This document shows, piece by piece, positions 18,434 through 29,324 of a stretch of 64,000 nucleotides of DNA. Source of the stretch: Candidatus Gastranaerophilales bacterium (GTDB lineage Bacteria; Cyanobacteriota; Vampirovibrionia; Gastranaerophilales; Gastranaerophilaceae); assembly GCA_944324175.1 (NCBI GenBank), contig CALUVH010000007.1, positions 1 through 64,000 on the forward strand, written 5' to 3'. Below the pieces are notes generated by a model that had not been told where the DNA came from, made no database searches, and saw only the letters and a list, made by a program, of their open reading frames with translations. Within the stretch, counting starts at the first letter, position 1. Each line of letters starts with the position of its first letter. The position numbers were made by a program, and so were the translations under genes.

Positions 18434-18667
18434 CTACTTCTTAGCCATAACCGCTGCAATTGCTACTGCAATTGCTTCATCCTCTCTAACAGCTGCAGAT
18501 TTTGTTTTTTCCACAACCACAACTTTTTCAGGACAAATTTTGTTCAAATAACCAACCACAGCTGACATTACATGCATGACTCCAATCATAAGCCATAAAA
18601 AGGCTAAGACAAAGCCCATACCAATAACCATTAATGTCAACCCAACAGTTAACAATTCTAAATTCAT
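18434..18667 (-). CDS. oadG: Decarboxylase gamma subunit
   Basis: 77-residue protein with one N-terminal membrane helix (about 6-32), a conserved GMGFVLAFLWLM stretch and a charged, alanine-rich tail. This is the usual form of OadG, which tethers the alpha subunit to beta. Its tail is short and lacks an obvious metal-binding histidine cluster. It overlaps the end of birA by 4 bp. The assignment rests on size, topology and position between birA and oadA. Confidence 0.8.
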   Translation of the reverse strand: MNLELLTVGLTLMVIGMGFVLAFLWLMIGVMHVMSAVVGYLNKICPEKVVVVEKTKSAAVREDEAIAVAIAAVMAKK

Positions 18668-19383
18668 AATATATCTCCTATCGTTAAAACTAACTGACTA
18701 CCGTCTTTTTCTAAAATCAGTTCACCATTATCAGTAAGTTTTTTGGCAACACCTGATTTTTTATCATTAAATACCTGCACGCAAACCTCTTTGTCCAAAA
18801 AATTTGCATGGCATATATAATAATCTTTTATATAGTTGAATCCAGACTCTAAAAATTTGTCATAATTCTCAAAAAACATACTCACAAGCTTATCGCGAAA
18901 ATCATTTAAATCTACTGACTTTGAAATTTCTAAATTTAGCGCAGTTACAGGCTTATCTTTAACCATGTTTAAACTTTCAGGTACAGCATTCAAATTTACT
19001 CCAATCCCCAACACAAGTCCTTTAAAGGAGTTTCCCTGCATAACTGTCTCTGACAAAATACCTGCAATTTTACGTCCATTTATCAAAACATCATTAGGCC
19101 ATTTAATCTGAGGTAAGATTCCATAGGATTCAAGCAATTGGCATAAAACTACCGATAAATATTGGGTAAGATTTGCAAACTTTTCATCATACACTTTTGA
19201 TGGTTTTAGCACAAAGGATAAAAATAGATTACCTTCACCAAGGTCAACCCATGACCGCTGCAGACGACCGCGACCTGAATTCTGACGAAGAGCATGCACA
19301 ACGGTTCTATCTTCTAGACCATCTAAGTTTGACTTTGAGTATCGGTTAGTTGAATCTATCTCTTCCAAATAAACTGTCGCCAT
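18664..19383 (-). CDS. birA: Biotin-[protein] ligase, monofunctional
   Basis: Activates biotin as biotinyl-AMP and attaches it to the OadA lysine. Marks: the N-terminal EEIDSTNRYSK, the biotinyl-AMP loop SGRGRLQRSW, the active-site KWPNDVLINGRKIAGIL, and GIGVNLN. 239 residues with no N-terminal helix-turn-helix, so it is the class I enzyme without repressor function. GAGAGGA ribosome site before the ATG. First gene of the decarboxylase operon, divergent from atpB across 97 bp. Confidence 0.93.
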   Translation of the reverse strand: MATVYLEEIDSTNRYSKSNLDGLEDRTVVHALRQNSGRGRLQRSWVDLGEGNLFLSFVLKPSKVYDEKFANLTQYLSVVLCQLLESYGILPQIKWPNDVLINGRKIAGILSETVMQGNSFKGLVLGIGVNLNAVPESLNMVKDKPVTALNLEISKSVDLNDFRDKLVSMFFENYDKFLESGFNYIKDYYICHANFLDKEVCVQVFNDKKSGVAKKLTDNGELILEKDGSQLVLTIGDIL

Positions 19384-19480
19384 TTTTCCTCTCTCTCAAG
19401 TTTCATATTAACGCAAACAAAAAAAATTTGCGATTTTTTTTTCAGCGTTTTAAAATAAATTCACAAGGGAGAGGATTAAT

Positions 19481-20164
19481 ATGGAACATTGGGTGTATAA
19501 ACTTTCGTTTGCTGGTCATACGTTGGCTTTCAACCTAGATACAATATTTACGATGTGGGCAGCCATGTTTGTGCTAATTTTGTTTGCAATCCTTGCTACA
19601 AGAAAGCTTTCAGTCATTCCTAATAAACTACAAGCAGCATGCGAAGGAATTATGAACTTTTTCTGGAATGTAATGGGATCAATGAACACATCGAAAGAAC
19701 ATGTTCCATTGGTTGCTTCATTATTTTTGTTTATACTGTTTGCAAATTTGATGGGGCAATTACCTTTAAGAATTATCCACATCAAATCAGGAGAGTTGGC
19801 ATCCCCAACAAATGATGTTAATTTGACCGCGGCAATGGCAATAATTGTACTGGTATACTATGTGCTGGCAGGAATAATTAAAAAAGGCGGACGTTTCTTT
19901 TTGCATGAGTTCAGTTTCGTAGGGATTGTCATGGCATTGGTGGAGCTTTTGGAAATGATTACAAGACCATTGAGTTTAGCTATCCGACTTTTTGCCAATA
20001 TATTCGCAGGAGAAATTTTAGTTTCAATAGCACTAGGCGCTTGTGCATATTTTGCACCAATCCCTATAATGCTTTTTGAAATTCTTGTGGCTTTTATTCA
20101 GGCCACGGTCTTTATGATGTTAACAATAGCATATGTTTCATCTGCTACAGGCGAGGAACATTGA
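19481..20164 (+). CDS. atpB: ATP synthase F0 subunit a
   Basis: Proton-channel subunit of F0. 227 residues with five to six helices. The essential arginine is in RPLSLAIRLFANIFAGEI, and the last helix contains EILVAFIQATVFMMLTIAYV. A purine-rich AGGGAGAGG ribosome site precedes the ATG. First of seven co-directional atp genes. No atpI-like gene precedes it; the gene upstream is birA on the other strand. Confidence 0.95.
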   Translation: MEHWVYKLSFAGHTLAFNLDTIFTMWAAMFVLILFAILATRKLSVIPNKLQAACEGIMNFFWNVMGSMNTSKEHVPLVASLFLFILFANLMGQLPLRIIHIKSGELASPTNDVNLTAAMAIIVLVYYVLAGIIKKGGRFFLHEFSFVGIVMALVELLEMITRPLSLAIRLFANIFAGEILVSIALGACAYFAPIPIMLFEILVAFIQATVFMMLTIAYVSSATGEEH

Positions 20165-20211
20165 CAAATTTACAATAAATATCAGTAACACTTTAAATAA
20201 GGAGAAAAATT

Positions 20212-20439
20212 ATGGAACAATTACAATTAGCACAATTAGGAGCAGGTATCGCGATTGGTTTTGGTGCTGTCGGAGCAGGTTTAGGTATCGGTTTTGCGAC
20301 CAAAGGACTTATGGACGCTGTATCAAGACAACCGGAAGTTGCAGGTAAAGCTTTTGTATTTTTCCTTTTAGGTGCGGCTCTTTCTGAAGCTTGCGCACTG
20401 TATGCTTTCGTTATCGCCTTCTTATTATTAGGTAAGTAA
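20212..20439 (+). CDS. atpE: ATP synthase F0 subunit c, H+-type site
   Basis: 75-residue hairpin of two helices joined by the SRQPE loop. The ion carboxylate is E59. Compared with Na+-binding c subunits such as Ilyobacter, the helix-1 glutamine is I26 and the Ser-Thr after the glutamate are A60 and C61; Y64 is kept. Loss of these ligands argues for H+ coupling. The spacing to the b' gene is 12 bp. A ribosome site, AAGGAGAAAA, precedes the ATG. Confidence 0.95.
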   Translation: MEQLQLAQLGAGIAIGFGAVGAGLGIGFATKGLMDAVSRQPEVAGKAFVFFLLGAALSEACALYAFVIAFLLLGK

Positions 20440-20451
20440 TCGGAGTGGATT

Positions 20452-20871
20452 ATGGAATTTAATGCAACATTCGTAGTTTCTATTATTAGTTTTTTGATAT
20501 TCACGTTTTTGATGAACGAGATTTTGTACAAACCTATTACAAAAATCGTTAATGAACGTGAAAGTCTGATTAGTGAAAACTATGACAATGCGCAAAAATC
20601 CAAACAGAAAACGTCTGATATTTACAAACAAAAAGAAGATAGACTTACTCAAACTGCTACATACAATAAAAAGTTAACAGCAGAAAAAATGACAGAAGCA
20701 AATAACCAAGCTAAAGTCAAAATTCAAGAGGCAAAGGATACATCCGTTTTTCAAATTAACTCTGCTAAATCTGATTTACAAAACAACAAACTGACTCTTG
20801 AATCAGAAATGAATAGCAGAATTGATGAACTGGCTGATAGTATTTCAGCAAAAGTTTTAGGAGAAATCTAA
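20452..20871 (+). CDS. atpF': ATP synthase F0 subunit b' (second b-type stalk subunit)
   Basis: 139 residues: one N-terminal membrane helix (about 7-25) and a long charged coiled coil. Its position between c and b, its shorter length and its divergence from the next gene fit the b' subunit of cyanobacteria and plastids, which pairs with b to form a heterodimeric outer stalk. It overlaps the b gene by one base. Confidence 0.85.
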   Translation: MEFNATFVVSIISFLIFTFLMNEILYKPITKIVNERESLISENYDNAQKSKQKTSDIYKQKEDRLTQTATYNKKLTAEKMTEANNQAKVKIQEAKDTSVFQINSAKSDLQNNKLTLESEMNSRIDELADSISAKVLGEI

Positions 20872-21367
20872 TGGAGATTTGGAATTTAATTGTAAAATCA
20901 AATACCTTTAATTTCATAATTCTTTTGATTGTTTTAATATTTCTATTGCAAAAGATGCGCATATCATCTGTACTTGAAAATCTCAAAAATAAAATTATAG
21001 AAAAAATAGAAATGTCTAAAAAAGAACAAGAAAAAGCCGAAATAGAACTTTCTAAAGCTCAAAAATCCATAGAAAATCTTGATATAGAAATACAACAAAG
21101 TGTTGAGCTTACTAAGAAAAATATTGAAGGCGCAGTAACCCAAACTCTTGATAATGCCCAAAGACAAGCTGAAAAAATATTAGATAACGTAAAAACTACT
21201 ATAGAAAATGAAGAAAAACAGATTTCTTCCAAGGTGCTGGAAAACTCAACAAAACAAGCATTGATATCAGCTAAAAATAAAATAGTTGAAAAACTAAAAT
21301 CCAACCCTGAACTCCATAGTAAATATATTGATGAAGCAATTGAAAATATTGATAAGGTAGTGTTTTA

Positions 21368-21368
<1 letters not shown>
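20871..21368 (+). CDS. atpF: ATP synthase F0 subunit b
   Basis: 165 residues with one N-terminal membrane helix (about 12-28) and a long lysine/glutamate-rich coiled coil. It forms the peripheral stalk with b'. It overlaps both neighbours by one base (stop/start of the TAATG type), so translation of b', b and delta is coupled. Confidence 0.9.
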
Positions 21369-23414
<2,046 letters not shown>

Positions 23415-23444
23415 ACGTAGTAGAAAAAACTAAGAGAAGGACAC

Positions 23445-24377
23445 ATGCCAAATCTTAAAGATATAAAAAACAGAATTAAAAGTGTAGAAAGCACGAAAAA
23501 AATCACACGTGCTATGAAAATGGTGGCTGCAGCAAAAGTGAAAAGAGCTGAAACTACAGTAAAAGTATCGCGACCATTTACGCAAGAGTTGAATACAATG
23601 TTTTCCAAACTTTTAAATTCTGTTGGACAATATAGTGCTTCTACATTAAAAATTTCACATGCTATAGACAATTATCCTGCTTTACTTAATGTAAGAGAAA
23701 TAAAATCTGTAGCTCTACTTGTTATAACTTCAAATAAAGGACTGGCAGGGGCCTATAATGCAAATGTCGTAAGAAAAACGATAAACACAATTTATGAATA
23801 CAAAAAGCAAGGTATTAAGACCTCTTTGTTCATAGTTGGGCAAAAAGGCATATCCGCATTAAAAAGAAAATGCAAAGAACTCGATTGTACTATTGAAAAA
23901 ACTTACCTTAGCATAGCCAATAATCCAACCGGTGAAGGTGCCTATATGATTGCGGAAGACCTTACTGAATATTATGTTGAACATCGCATCGATAAAATTG
24001 AAGTGATAACAACACGTTTTAAAAACATGATGAGCTATTTTATTGAAAATTGGACAGTTATACCATTGAAAGGCATAAATGATGATGTTGAAAGATTACA
24101 CGATAACATAATAGAGCCTTTAATGGAATTTGAACCTGATATGCATCATATTTTACAAAAATTAGTTCCGATGTATGTTACCAATATAATTTTCCAATCA
24201 CTTCTAGAAGCGCAAGCAAGTGAGTTAGCCTCTAGAATGACAGCAATGTCTGCGGCTACAAGTAATGCTGAAAAAATGATTAAAGAACTTTCTATTGAGT
24301 ACAACAAATCAAGACAAGCTGCCATTACTCAAGAAATCGTAGAAGTTGTATCAGGAGCAAATGCTCAAATAGATTAA
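23445..24377 (+). CDS. atpG: ATP synthase F1 subunit gamma
   Basis: Rotor subunit, 310 residues. N-terminal LKDIKNRIKSVESTKKITRAM and the C-terminal ASRMTAMSAATSNAEKMI and RQAAITQEIVEVVSGA are characteristic. The roughly 40-residue regulatory insertion of cyanobacterial and plastid gamma is absent: after MMSYFIENWTVIPL the chain goes almost directly to the C-terminal helix. It is slightly longer than the bacterial norm because of extra residues near 60-85. Last gene of the operon, followed by a strong terminator. atpD and atpC must lie elsewhere. Confidence 0.95.
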   Translation: MPNLKDIKNRIKSVESTKKITRAMKMVAAAKVKRAETTVKVSRPFTQELNTMFSKLLNSVGQYSASTLKISHAIDNYPALLNVREIKSVALLVITSNKGLAGAYNANVVRKTINTIYEYKKQGIKTSLFIVGQKGISALKRKCKELDCTIEKTYLSIANNPTGEGAYMIAEDLTEYYVEHRIDKIEVITTRFKNMMSYFIENWTVIPLKGINDDVERLHDNIIEPLMEFEPDMHHILQKLVPMYVTNIIFQSLLEAQASELASRMTAMSAATSNAEKMIKELSIEYNKSRQAAITQEIVEVVSGANAQID

Positions 24378-24393
24378 ATAGAATATTCTCATT

Positions 24394-24425
24394 AAAAAAT
24401 CCACTTAATAAAAAGTGGATTTTTT
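24394..24425. terminator. Bidirectional terminator between atpG and a convergent gene
   Basis: 13-bp perfect stem (24394-24406 with 24413-24425), a 6-nt loop, an A-run on the left and a T-run on the right. It therefore reads as an intrinsic terminator on both strands, ending the atp operon and the leftward gene pair at 24.4-27.9 kb. Confidence 0.9.
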
Positions 24426-24440
24426 GATAATTATCATAAA

Positions 24441-26177
24441 TTAAGCATTGTTACCGTAGAAATTTACCATCTTGCTTTTAATAAATTCATTATTTACCTG
24501 ATTATTAGCGTTAATGTCAACATTACCTGCTAATTTTTTAGCTGCATTTCTGGCTTCACGCTTGTTGGTCATGTAAATATTCAATCTAGGTATTCCAACA
24601 CCAAGTACAAGCGCTGAATATGCATAACCTATAACTTGTGCTAAGTTCAACACATTCAATTTTTTACGAGTTAATTTTTCAGTTTCAGGCAATAACTTCA
24701 TCAATTTGTGAAAACTCAAGGCTTTACCATCTTCACCTATCGTAGAAATTCCATGTTTCTTAAGCCCTTCTACAAGAACTTCATCCTTCGTCTTGACTGA
24801 TGAATTAATAAATCGTTTTATAAAATTCCTGCTTTTCTCTGATGTATTTAACAGAGTTTTTGATCTATCCATAGCCATAACTGCACCTTTAGTAACAAGG
24901 CTGCCTAAAATCAATAAATTTAAAAATCCTAAAGTATCTTTTATTCCTGATTCCCTTAGCTCGTCTTTATCCCTAGCTGCAAATAACCTAGACATAATTG
25001 TCATACCATACACAAATTTCAACTGATTTATGGTTGGAGACATACCTTTAAATTGCAACTTTGACAAAAATTTTGAAGGATTAGTTGTAATTGTAGATAG
25101 CGCACCTAAGCCCAATACCAGTCCTGTAATAACTTTTTGTACAGCAAATGATTTACTAGTATCTTTTTGACGTCCCTCAACCCCAACAAAACCGTCACTA
25201 CCTGTACGTTTTTTTGTTAAATATCTATTAATTGGTTGAACAGACATACCAAAAAGAGCTGCAAATCCAAGCCCCAAAGCTGAACGTTTCAAATTCAAAG
25301 ATTTTAAACCTTTTACAAACACGTTATCCGCTAAATTATCAGTTTGCTTAAATGCCTCTACAACATTATTCTGTACAAATGTTTTTGACACATTGATAAC
25401 ATTTTCAATAGTTGTCCTTAATGTACCTGATGAATTCTTAATTCCATTATCTAACTTTGCAGATTCTTTTCCTCCTGTTGCCTCAGTTATCAAATTTACT
25501 ATCTTGTCAATTTTTTTTGAATAGGATTCATTTATAATCTTCTTTTCATAAGAGGAAAGATTTTTATCGTTATAAAACTCTGCATCCTTCATTACATCAT
25601 AAATATCACCACTAACACGTGAGCGATACTCGCCCTCGATAGCTTTATGACCATTATTGAATGTAGAAATTCTATCCACAACTCGTGATGAATAATCTCT
25701 TAACACTTCTTGTGGAATTTTATAAGTACCGTTATCTTTCTTTTCCAGTACAGCTCCAGTACGTAAATAGTCATGCAAAGCATCATTCCAATCCTTTGCA
25801 AGGATATCAATAGCACTGTTATCAGCATAAATTCGATGTGCACTTATTCCAAATTTATTATTAAAAGCGGAAGCTAACGCAAGACCTGCAAGAGTCCCAT
25901 ACACACCAACCATAGAGTGGTTAAAAGTACCACAGGACTCTCGAATAAATGTTTCAGTCCCAGCCTGTGGACCTCTTTTTCTCATATCAGTCCAAGTTCT
26001 AGGTATAACCATAGAACCTAAATCTACAGCATTTGCTCCCCAAGCTTGATTTGTTTCAAAAAATCTTAAGCCTGAAGTCAATAATGCATCCGCACCTGTA
26101 AATCGAGGAGTCTCATTTTTCTCTTGTTCTGTTTTATTTAATTGCAGATAATTTGGGGTAATATTTTGAATTTTCAT
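24441..26177 (-). CDS. Large uncharacterised membrane protein, paralogue of upstream gene
   Basis: 578 residues, family not recognised. Several hydrophobic segments: about 93-110, 300-320, 358-378, 430-450 and 510-535. Signature points shared with the next upstream gene are SVQPINRYLTKK, LQFKGMSPTINQ followed by MSRLFAARDKDELRESGIKD, and a terminal helix ending GIPRLNIYMTNKRE. The N-terminus has TPRFTGADALL, a short F-x-G motif also seen in nearby proteins. AAGGAG lies 11 nt before the ATG. No enzymatic motif is visible; a membrane-remodelling or structural role would be a guess. Confidence 0.7.
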   Translation of the reverse strand: MKIQNITPNYLQLNKTEQEKNETPRFTGADALLTSGLRFFETNQAWGANAVDLGSMVIPRTWTDMRKRGPQAGTETFIRESCGTFNHSMVGVYGTLAGLALASAFNNKFGISAHRIYADNSAIDILAKDWNDALHDYLRTGAVLEKKDNGTYKIPQEVLRDYSSRVVDRISTFNNGHKAIEGEYRSRVSGDIYDVMKDAEFYNDKNLSSYEKKIINESYSKKIDKIVNLITEATGGKESAKLDNGIKNSSGTLRTTIENVINVSKTFVQNNVVEAFKQTDNLADNVFVKGLKSLNLKRSALGLGFAALFGMSVQPINRYLTKKRTGSDGFVGVEGRQKDTSKSFAVQKVITGLVLGLGALSTITTNPSKFLSKLQFKGMSPTINQLKFVYGMTIMSRLFAARDKDELRESGIKDTLGFLNLLILGSLVTKGAVMAMDRSKTLLNTSEKSRNFIKRFINSSVKTKDEVLVEGLKKHGISTIGEDGKALSFHKLMKLLPETEKLTRKKLNVLNLAQVIGYAYSALVLGVGIPRLNIYMTNKREARNAAKKLAGNVDINANNQVNNEFIKSKMVNFYGNNA

Positions 26178-26191
26178 AATCTATAATCTCC

Positions 26192-27895
26192 TTACGAATT
26201 AAAAAAAGCCTTAAATGCCGGGTTATGTTTGATTGACGCCTTCAAAAAGTCCGTCGTCGATGACGTACCAGAGGCGGCGCCGGTCAACGCCCCTGAGCTT
26301 GCTTTAAAATTCGCAAGTTCCTTTTCTTTTCTTTCTTGTTCTTTTTTATTTGTCACAGTTCTGTTGTACAGCGGAATAAATACACCCAGCGCGATTAAAG
26401 AGAATGCTAAGTTACCGATTTGACATATAGTCCTTAAACGCTTATCTTTAACAGTCGCAAGCTCATCGGTTGATTTAAGTGCTGTATGTTTTGTCCAATG
26501 CCAGAATTTTTCTAGCGGATTTGCATTTTCTTTTAACGGCTTCAATGTATTTATCAATTTTGCTGATTTATCATTCTTTTCTATGTAAGTAGCTATTCCT
26601 TTTGCCGCAAAATCGCCTAAGAAATAGAAGCTCAGGAAGGTAGCAATGTCACGAATAGTAGCCTCACGCAAATCGTTTGCATCTTCACTTGCGCCCATTC
26701 TACTTGTAAAAGTTGCTGTTGATATAATACGAGCTTGGTCCATTGAAGGAAATTTGCCCTTAAATTGCAACATATTCAAATTTGGCAATCGCAAAAGTGA
26801 TAGTAAACCTACGCCAACCATTGAAGACATAGAAATAATTTTTTGCTTTAGTAAATTTTTCTTCTCTTCAGCAGTTGGCTCTTTATACTCTTTACCATTG
26901 TATATTGGAGCACCTTTTTGCCCAGCAGACTTGTGAGTAAGCCATCTGTTGATAGGTTGCATTGAAATTGCAAGTGGAATAATAATGCCTAAACCAGCCA
27001 AACTCTTAACATTGACAAGTTTTCTGGCCTTTTTAGCATAAGCATCCAACTTTGCAGGATCGGCCAGCTTATCACCTTCTTGTACCACGCCGCGAAGGAA
27101 TTTAACCATATTTGAATAAATTCCTTCCAAATTAGTAGAATGATAAGCACTATCGCCTTTGAATTTTATATTTTCTGTTATATGTGTTTTTTCTGCAATA
27201 GCTTGATAAGCTTCTTTTGCTATTTTGGAACCTTGTTTATCGTCATGAATTGCTTCAACAAATCTTTTGAATACAGAATCATCATCACCTAAAATGGAGG
27301 CAAAAGATTTTTCTTCCTTACCACAAATACCTGATAAGTCATTTGTTAAATTTTTAAAGGTGTTCACTAGCTTTTCATCGCCTGAACCTTGAGCATTTTT
27401 ATAATAGTGAGTAATTTTAGAAATAGTATCAGTATCAGCCCAAGTTCCCGATAAATTTGACTTGACAAACGGTTTCATTACAAAAGGCTGAACAGCTTTT
27501 GCAACACCATATACTATCGCACTAGGAATTAGGCAATTTACAATCAGTCCTGATGCCTCACGTCTAAAGGCCTCCATCCCTGCCAATATATTAAATCTAT
27601 GATGTTTTTTCTCACTGTCTCCATCTGATTTTTGTGCGTTTTTATCATCCTTTGGCACAGCAAATGTTTCAACTATCGTCCTTGGAATAATCGCTGTTGA
27701 CAAATCCAGAACTGTTACATTTATCATTGGATGTTTTTCGCACTTTTGCACAAGCGAAATTGCGCCCTCTCCCAATCTTTTACCATATTTGGATACCAAA
27801 GCTGAACCGGCTCCAAATGATGGGGTACTTTCACCTTGCTTATTCGGGGTATATTTATTGCTATTTACACTACCTAATCTGACTTCACTAATCAT
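26192..27895 (-). CDS. Large uncharacterised membrane protein, paralogue of downstream gene
   Basis: 567 residues, family not recognised. It aligns by eye with the following gene: SMQPINRWLTHKS, LQFKGKFPSMDQ followed by TSRMGASEDANDLREATIRD, a hydrophobic FLSFYFLGDFAAKGI, and an end segment GVFIPLYNRTVTNKKEQ. The N-terminus has TPSFGAGSALVSK. The two genes are 14 bp apart and probably arose by tandem duplication. There is no ribosome site before the ATG, and a TATAAT (27942-27937 on the minus strand) lies about 42 nt upstream. Confidence 0.7.
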   Translation of the reverse strand: MISEVRLGSVNSNKYTPNKQGESTPSFGAGSALVSKYGKRLGEGAISLVQKCEKHPMINVTVLDLSTAIIPRTIVETFAVPKDDKNAQKSDGDSEKKHHRFNILAGMEAFRREASGLIVNCLIPSAIVYGVAKAVQPFVMKPFVKSNLSGTWADTDTISKITHYYKNAQGSGDEKLVNTFKNLTNDLSGICGKEEKSFASILGDDDSVFKRFVEAIHDDKQGSKIAKEAYQAIAEKTHITENIKFKGDSAYHSTNLEGIYSNMVKFLRGVVQEGDKLADPAKLDAYAKKARKLVNVKSLAGLGIIIPLAISMQPINRWLTHKSAGQKGAPIYNGKEYKEPTAEEKKNLLKQKIISMSSMVGVGLLSLLRLPNLNMLQFKGKFPSMDQARIISTATFTSRMGASEDANDLREATIRDIATFLSFYFLGDFAAKGIATYIEKNDKSAKLINTLKPLKENANPLEKFWHWTKHTALKSTDELATVKDKRLRTICQIGNLAFSLIALGVFIPLYNRTVTNKKEQERKEKELANFKASSGALTGAASGTSSTTDFLKASIKHNPAFKAFFNS

Positions 27896-28394
27896 ATATT
27901 TTTTGTCTGGTTTTTACTACCTAATAACTACTTACTATTATAACAAGCACACATTTAGTATAAAAGTGGTAAAAAATAAAAATTGCTACTTTTACACTTA
28001 ATGTAAAGTTTATATTAAGACAGATTTTTATTTTTTTATTAAAAATAGAGTTTTTTAAATTGATTCTATAAAAATTGCAACAAGAAAATAACAAAATTTA
28101 ATAAAAAAACAGTCAAAATAATAAAATATTAAAAGATTTTTTTTGTAAATTTTTGTAAATTTTTTCACTTTACACATAGAAAATGAAAAATAAACGAACT
28201 TTTAAGACAATTATCCAAACTAGAAAATAAAATAACATAACCTGACAGTATAATACTTTCATGCAATATCAAAAGAATTATGGGACTTTTTATCTAGAGA
28301 AAAGCTATAATTTTTGAGCAAAATTAAATCACAATCCCGTAGAATAGTTTTTAACAACATTCACCCTTATCATAGCGATAAGGAGTTTTTTAAT
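27896..28394. other. A/T-rich divergent intergenic region with short tandem repeat
   Basis: About 500 bp without a gene, the longest such stretch here. It holds a TATAAT for the leftward gene (27942-27937), TATAAT boxes for the rightward gene at 28249-28254 and 28306-28311 (neither with a convincing -35), and two exact copies of TTTTGTAAAT at 28141-28160. I see no RNA gene or conserved leader structure. Confidence 0.5.
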
Positions 28395-29324
28395 ATGAAA
28401 AAAATTATCATCGCAATATGTCTAATAATGAGTATAAATTGTGTACAAGCAGGACAATACACTGCCACAATAGATAAAATAGAAAACGAAATATTCGGAT
28501 TCCAATATGGTAATGAAAGTGATGAACAAAGATTAAGCCGAATTGAAGAAAGCGTATACGGCAGAGCATCATCAGGCAGCACACAAACTCGAGTAGCTAA
28601 GCTCACAAAAGATCTTTCAGCTAATGAAATAGGGAAAGAAATAACACCTCGAGAAGACACCTTTATGGATGAAACAGGAGACTACATAGCAGAAAATCCA
28701 ATTCCTCAAGGTCCTAATGTTGATTATCCAGCTGTAAATGAACTTGAAAAAATAGTATTCAATAAAGAAAATAAAAATCAAGATATAAGCATAAGATTGT
28801 CAAATCTGGAAAAAGAAACATTCGGAAAGACATACAATGACGATTTAAGTACAAGATTAGACAGGCTGAGAGCAGAACTAAAACCGTCCTCACTACTTGA
28901 TAATCAAATAGCACAGTCATCAAATTCTTTTTACGATGACGAAATTGTAGAACTTGATAAAGACTACCATCTCGACAGATATGAACCGCCATCATTTGAC
29001 TACGATGCTTACAATGCAAGGCATACAATGCCCCAAACTGCTTCCAGGTCAAAGCAAACAAATATTGCAAGCATAGAAAAATCGTTATTCAAACAGTCTT
29101 TTAATAACGACAGTATAGACACAAGATTATCAAGGATAGAATCAGGCATGTTTGGAACGACATTTGCTAATGATACCCAACAGGACAGATTAAACAGAAT
29201 ATCAAGTGCGTACAGTGCACAAAAAACTGCCAAAAGTTATGACTCAAATAAATTCACCCAAAATATGGCAACAGCCATGCAAATCGGGACACTAATCTTA
29301 ATGGTACTTGCATGCGTACTGTAA
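28395..29324 (+). CDS. Secreted protein with IE-x-x-x-F-G / R-L-x-R-I-E repeats
   Basis: 309 residues from ATG 28395 (AAGGAG at 28380-28385); the longer frame from TTG 28314 has no support. Signal peptide MKKIIIAICLIMSINCVQAG. The body has several copies of a two-part repeat, for example IDKIENEIFGFQYGNESDEQ then RLSRIEESVYGR, LEKETFGKTYNDDLSTRLDR, and IEKSLFKQSFNNDSIDTRLS then RIESGMFG. A hydrophobic C-terminal helix ends the protein. The same repeat is in the secreted protein at 55.0-55.6 kb. Function unknown; probably envelope-anchored. Confidence 0.75.
   Translation: MKKIIIAICLIMSINCVQAGQYTATIDKIENEIFGFQYGNESDEQRLSRIEESVYGRASSGSTQTRVAKLTKDLSANEIGKEITPREDTFMDETGDYIAENPIPQGPNVDYPAVNELEKIVFNKENKNQDISIRLSNLEKETFGKTYNDDLSTRLDRLRAELKPSSLLDNQIAQSSNSFYDDEIVELDKDYHLDRYEPPSFDYDAYNARHTMPQTASRSKQTNIASIEKSLFKQSFNNDSIDTRLSRIESGMFGTTFANDTQQDRLNRISSAYSAQKTAKSYDSNKFTQNMATAMQIGTLILMVLACVL

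Noticed and set aside
20212-20439. Idea that the ATP synthase is Na+-driven because of the adjacent Na+ pump
   Set aside because: The c subunit lacks the Gln, Ser and Thr ligands of Na+ rings.
28141-28160. Two tandem copies of TTTTGTAAAT, considered as a CRISPR or iteron fragment
   Set aside because: Only two 10-bp copies with no spacers and low complexity; no Cas or Rep gene nearby.
28314-28394. Longer start of the secreted repeat protein (TTG 28314)
   Set aside because: It would bury the signal peptide and the AAGGAG site at 28380-28385.
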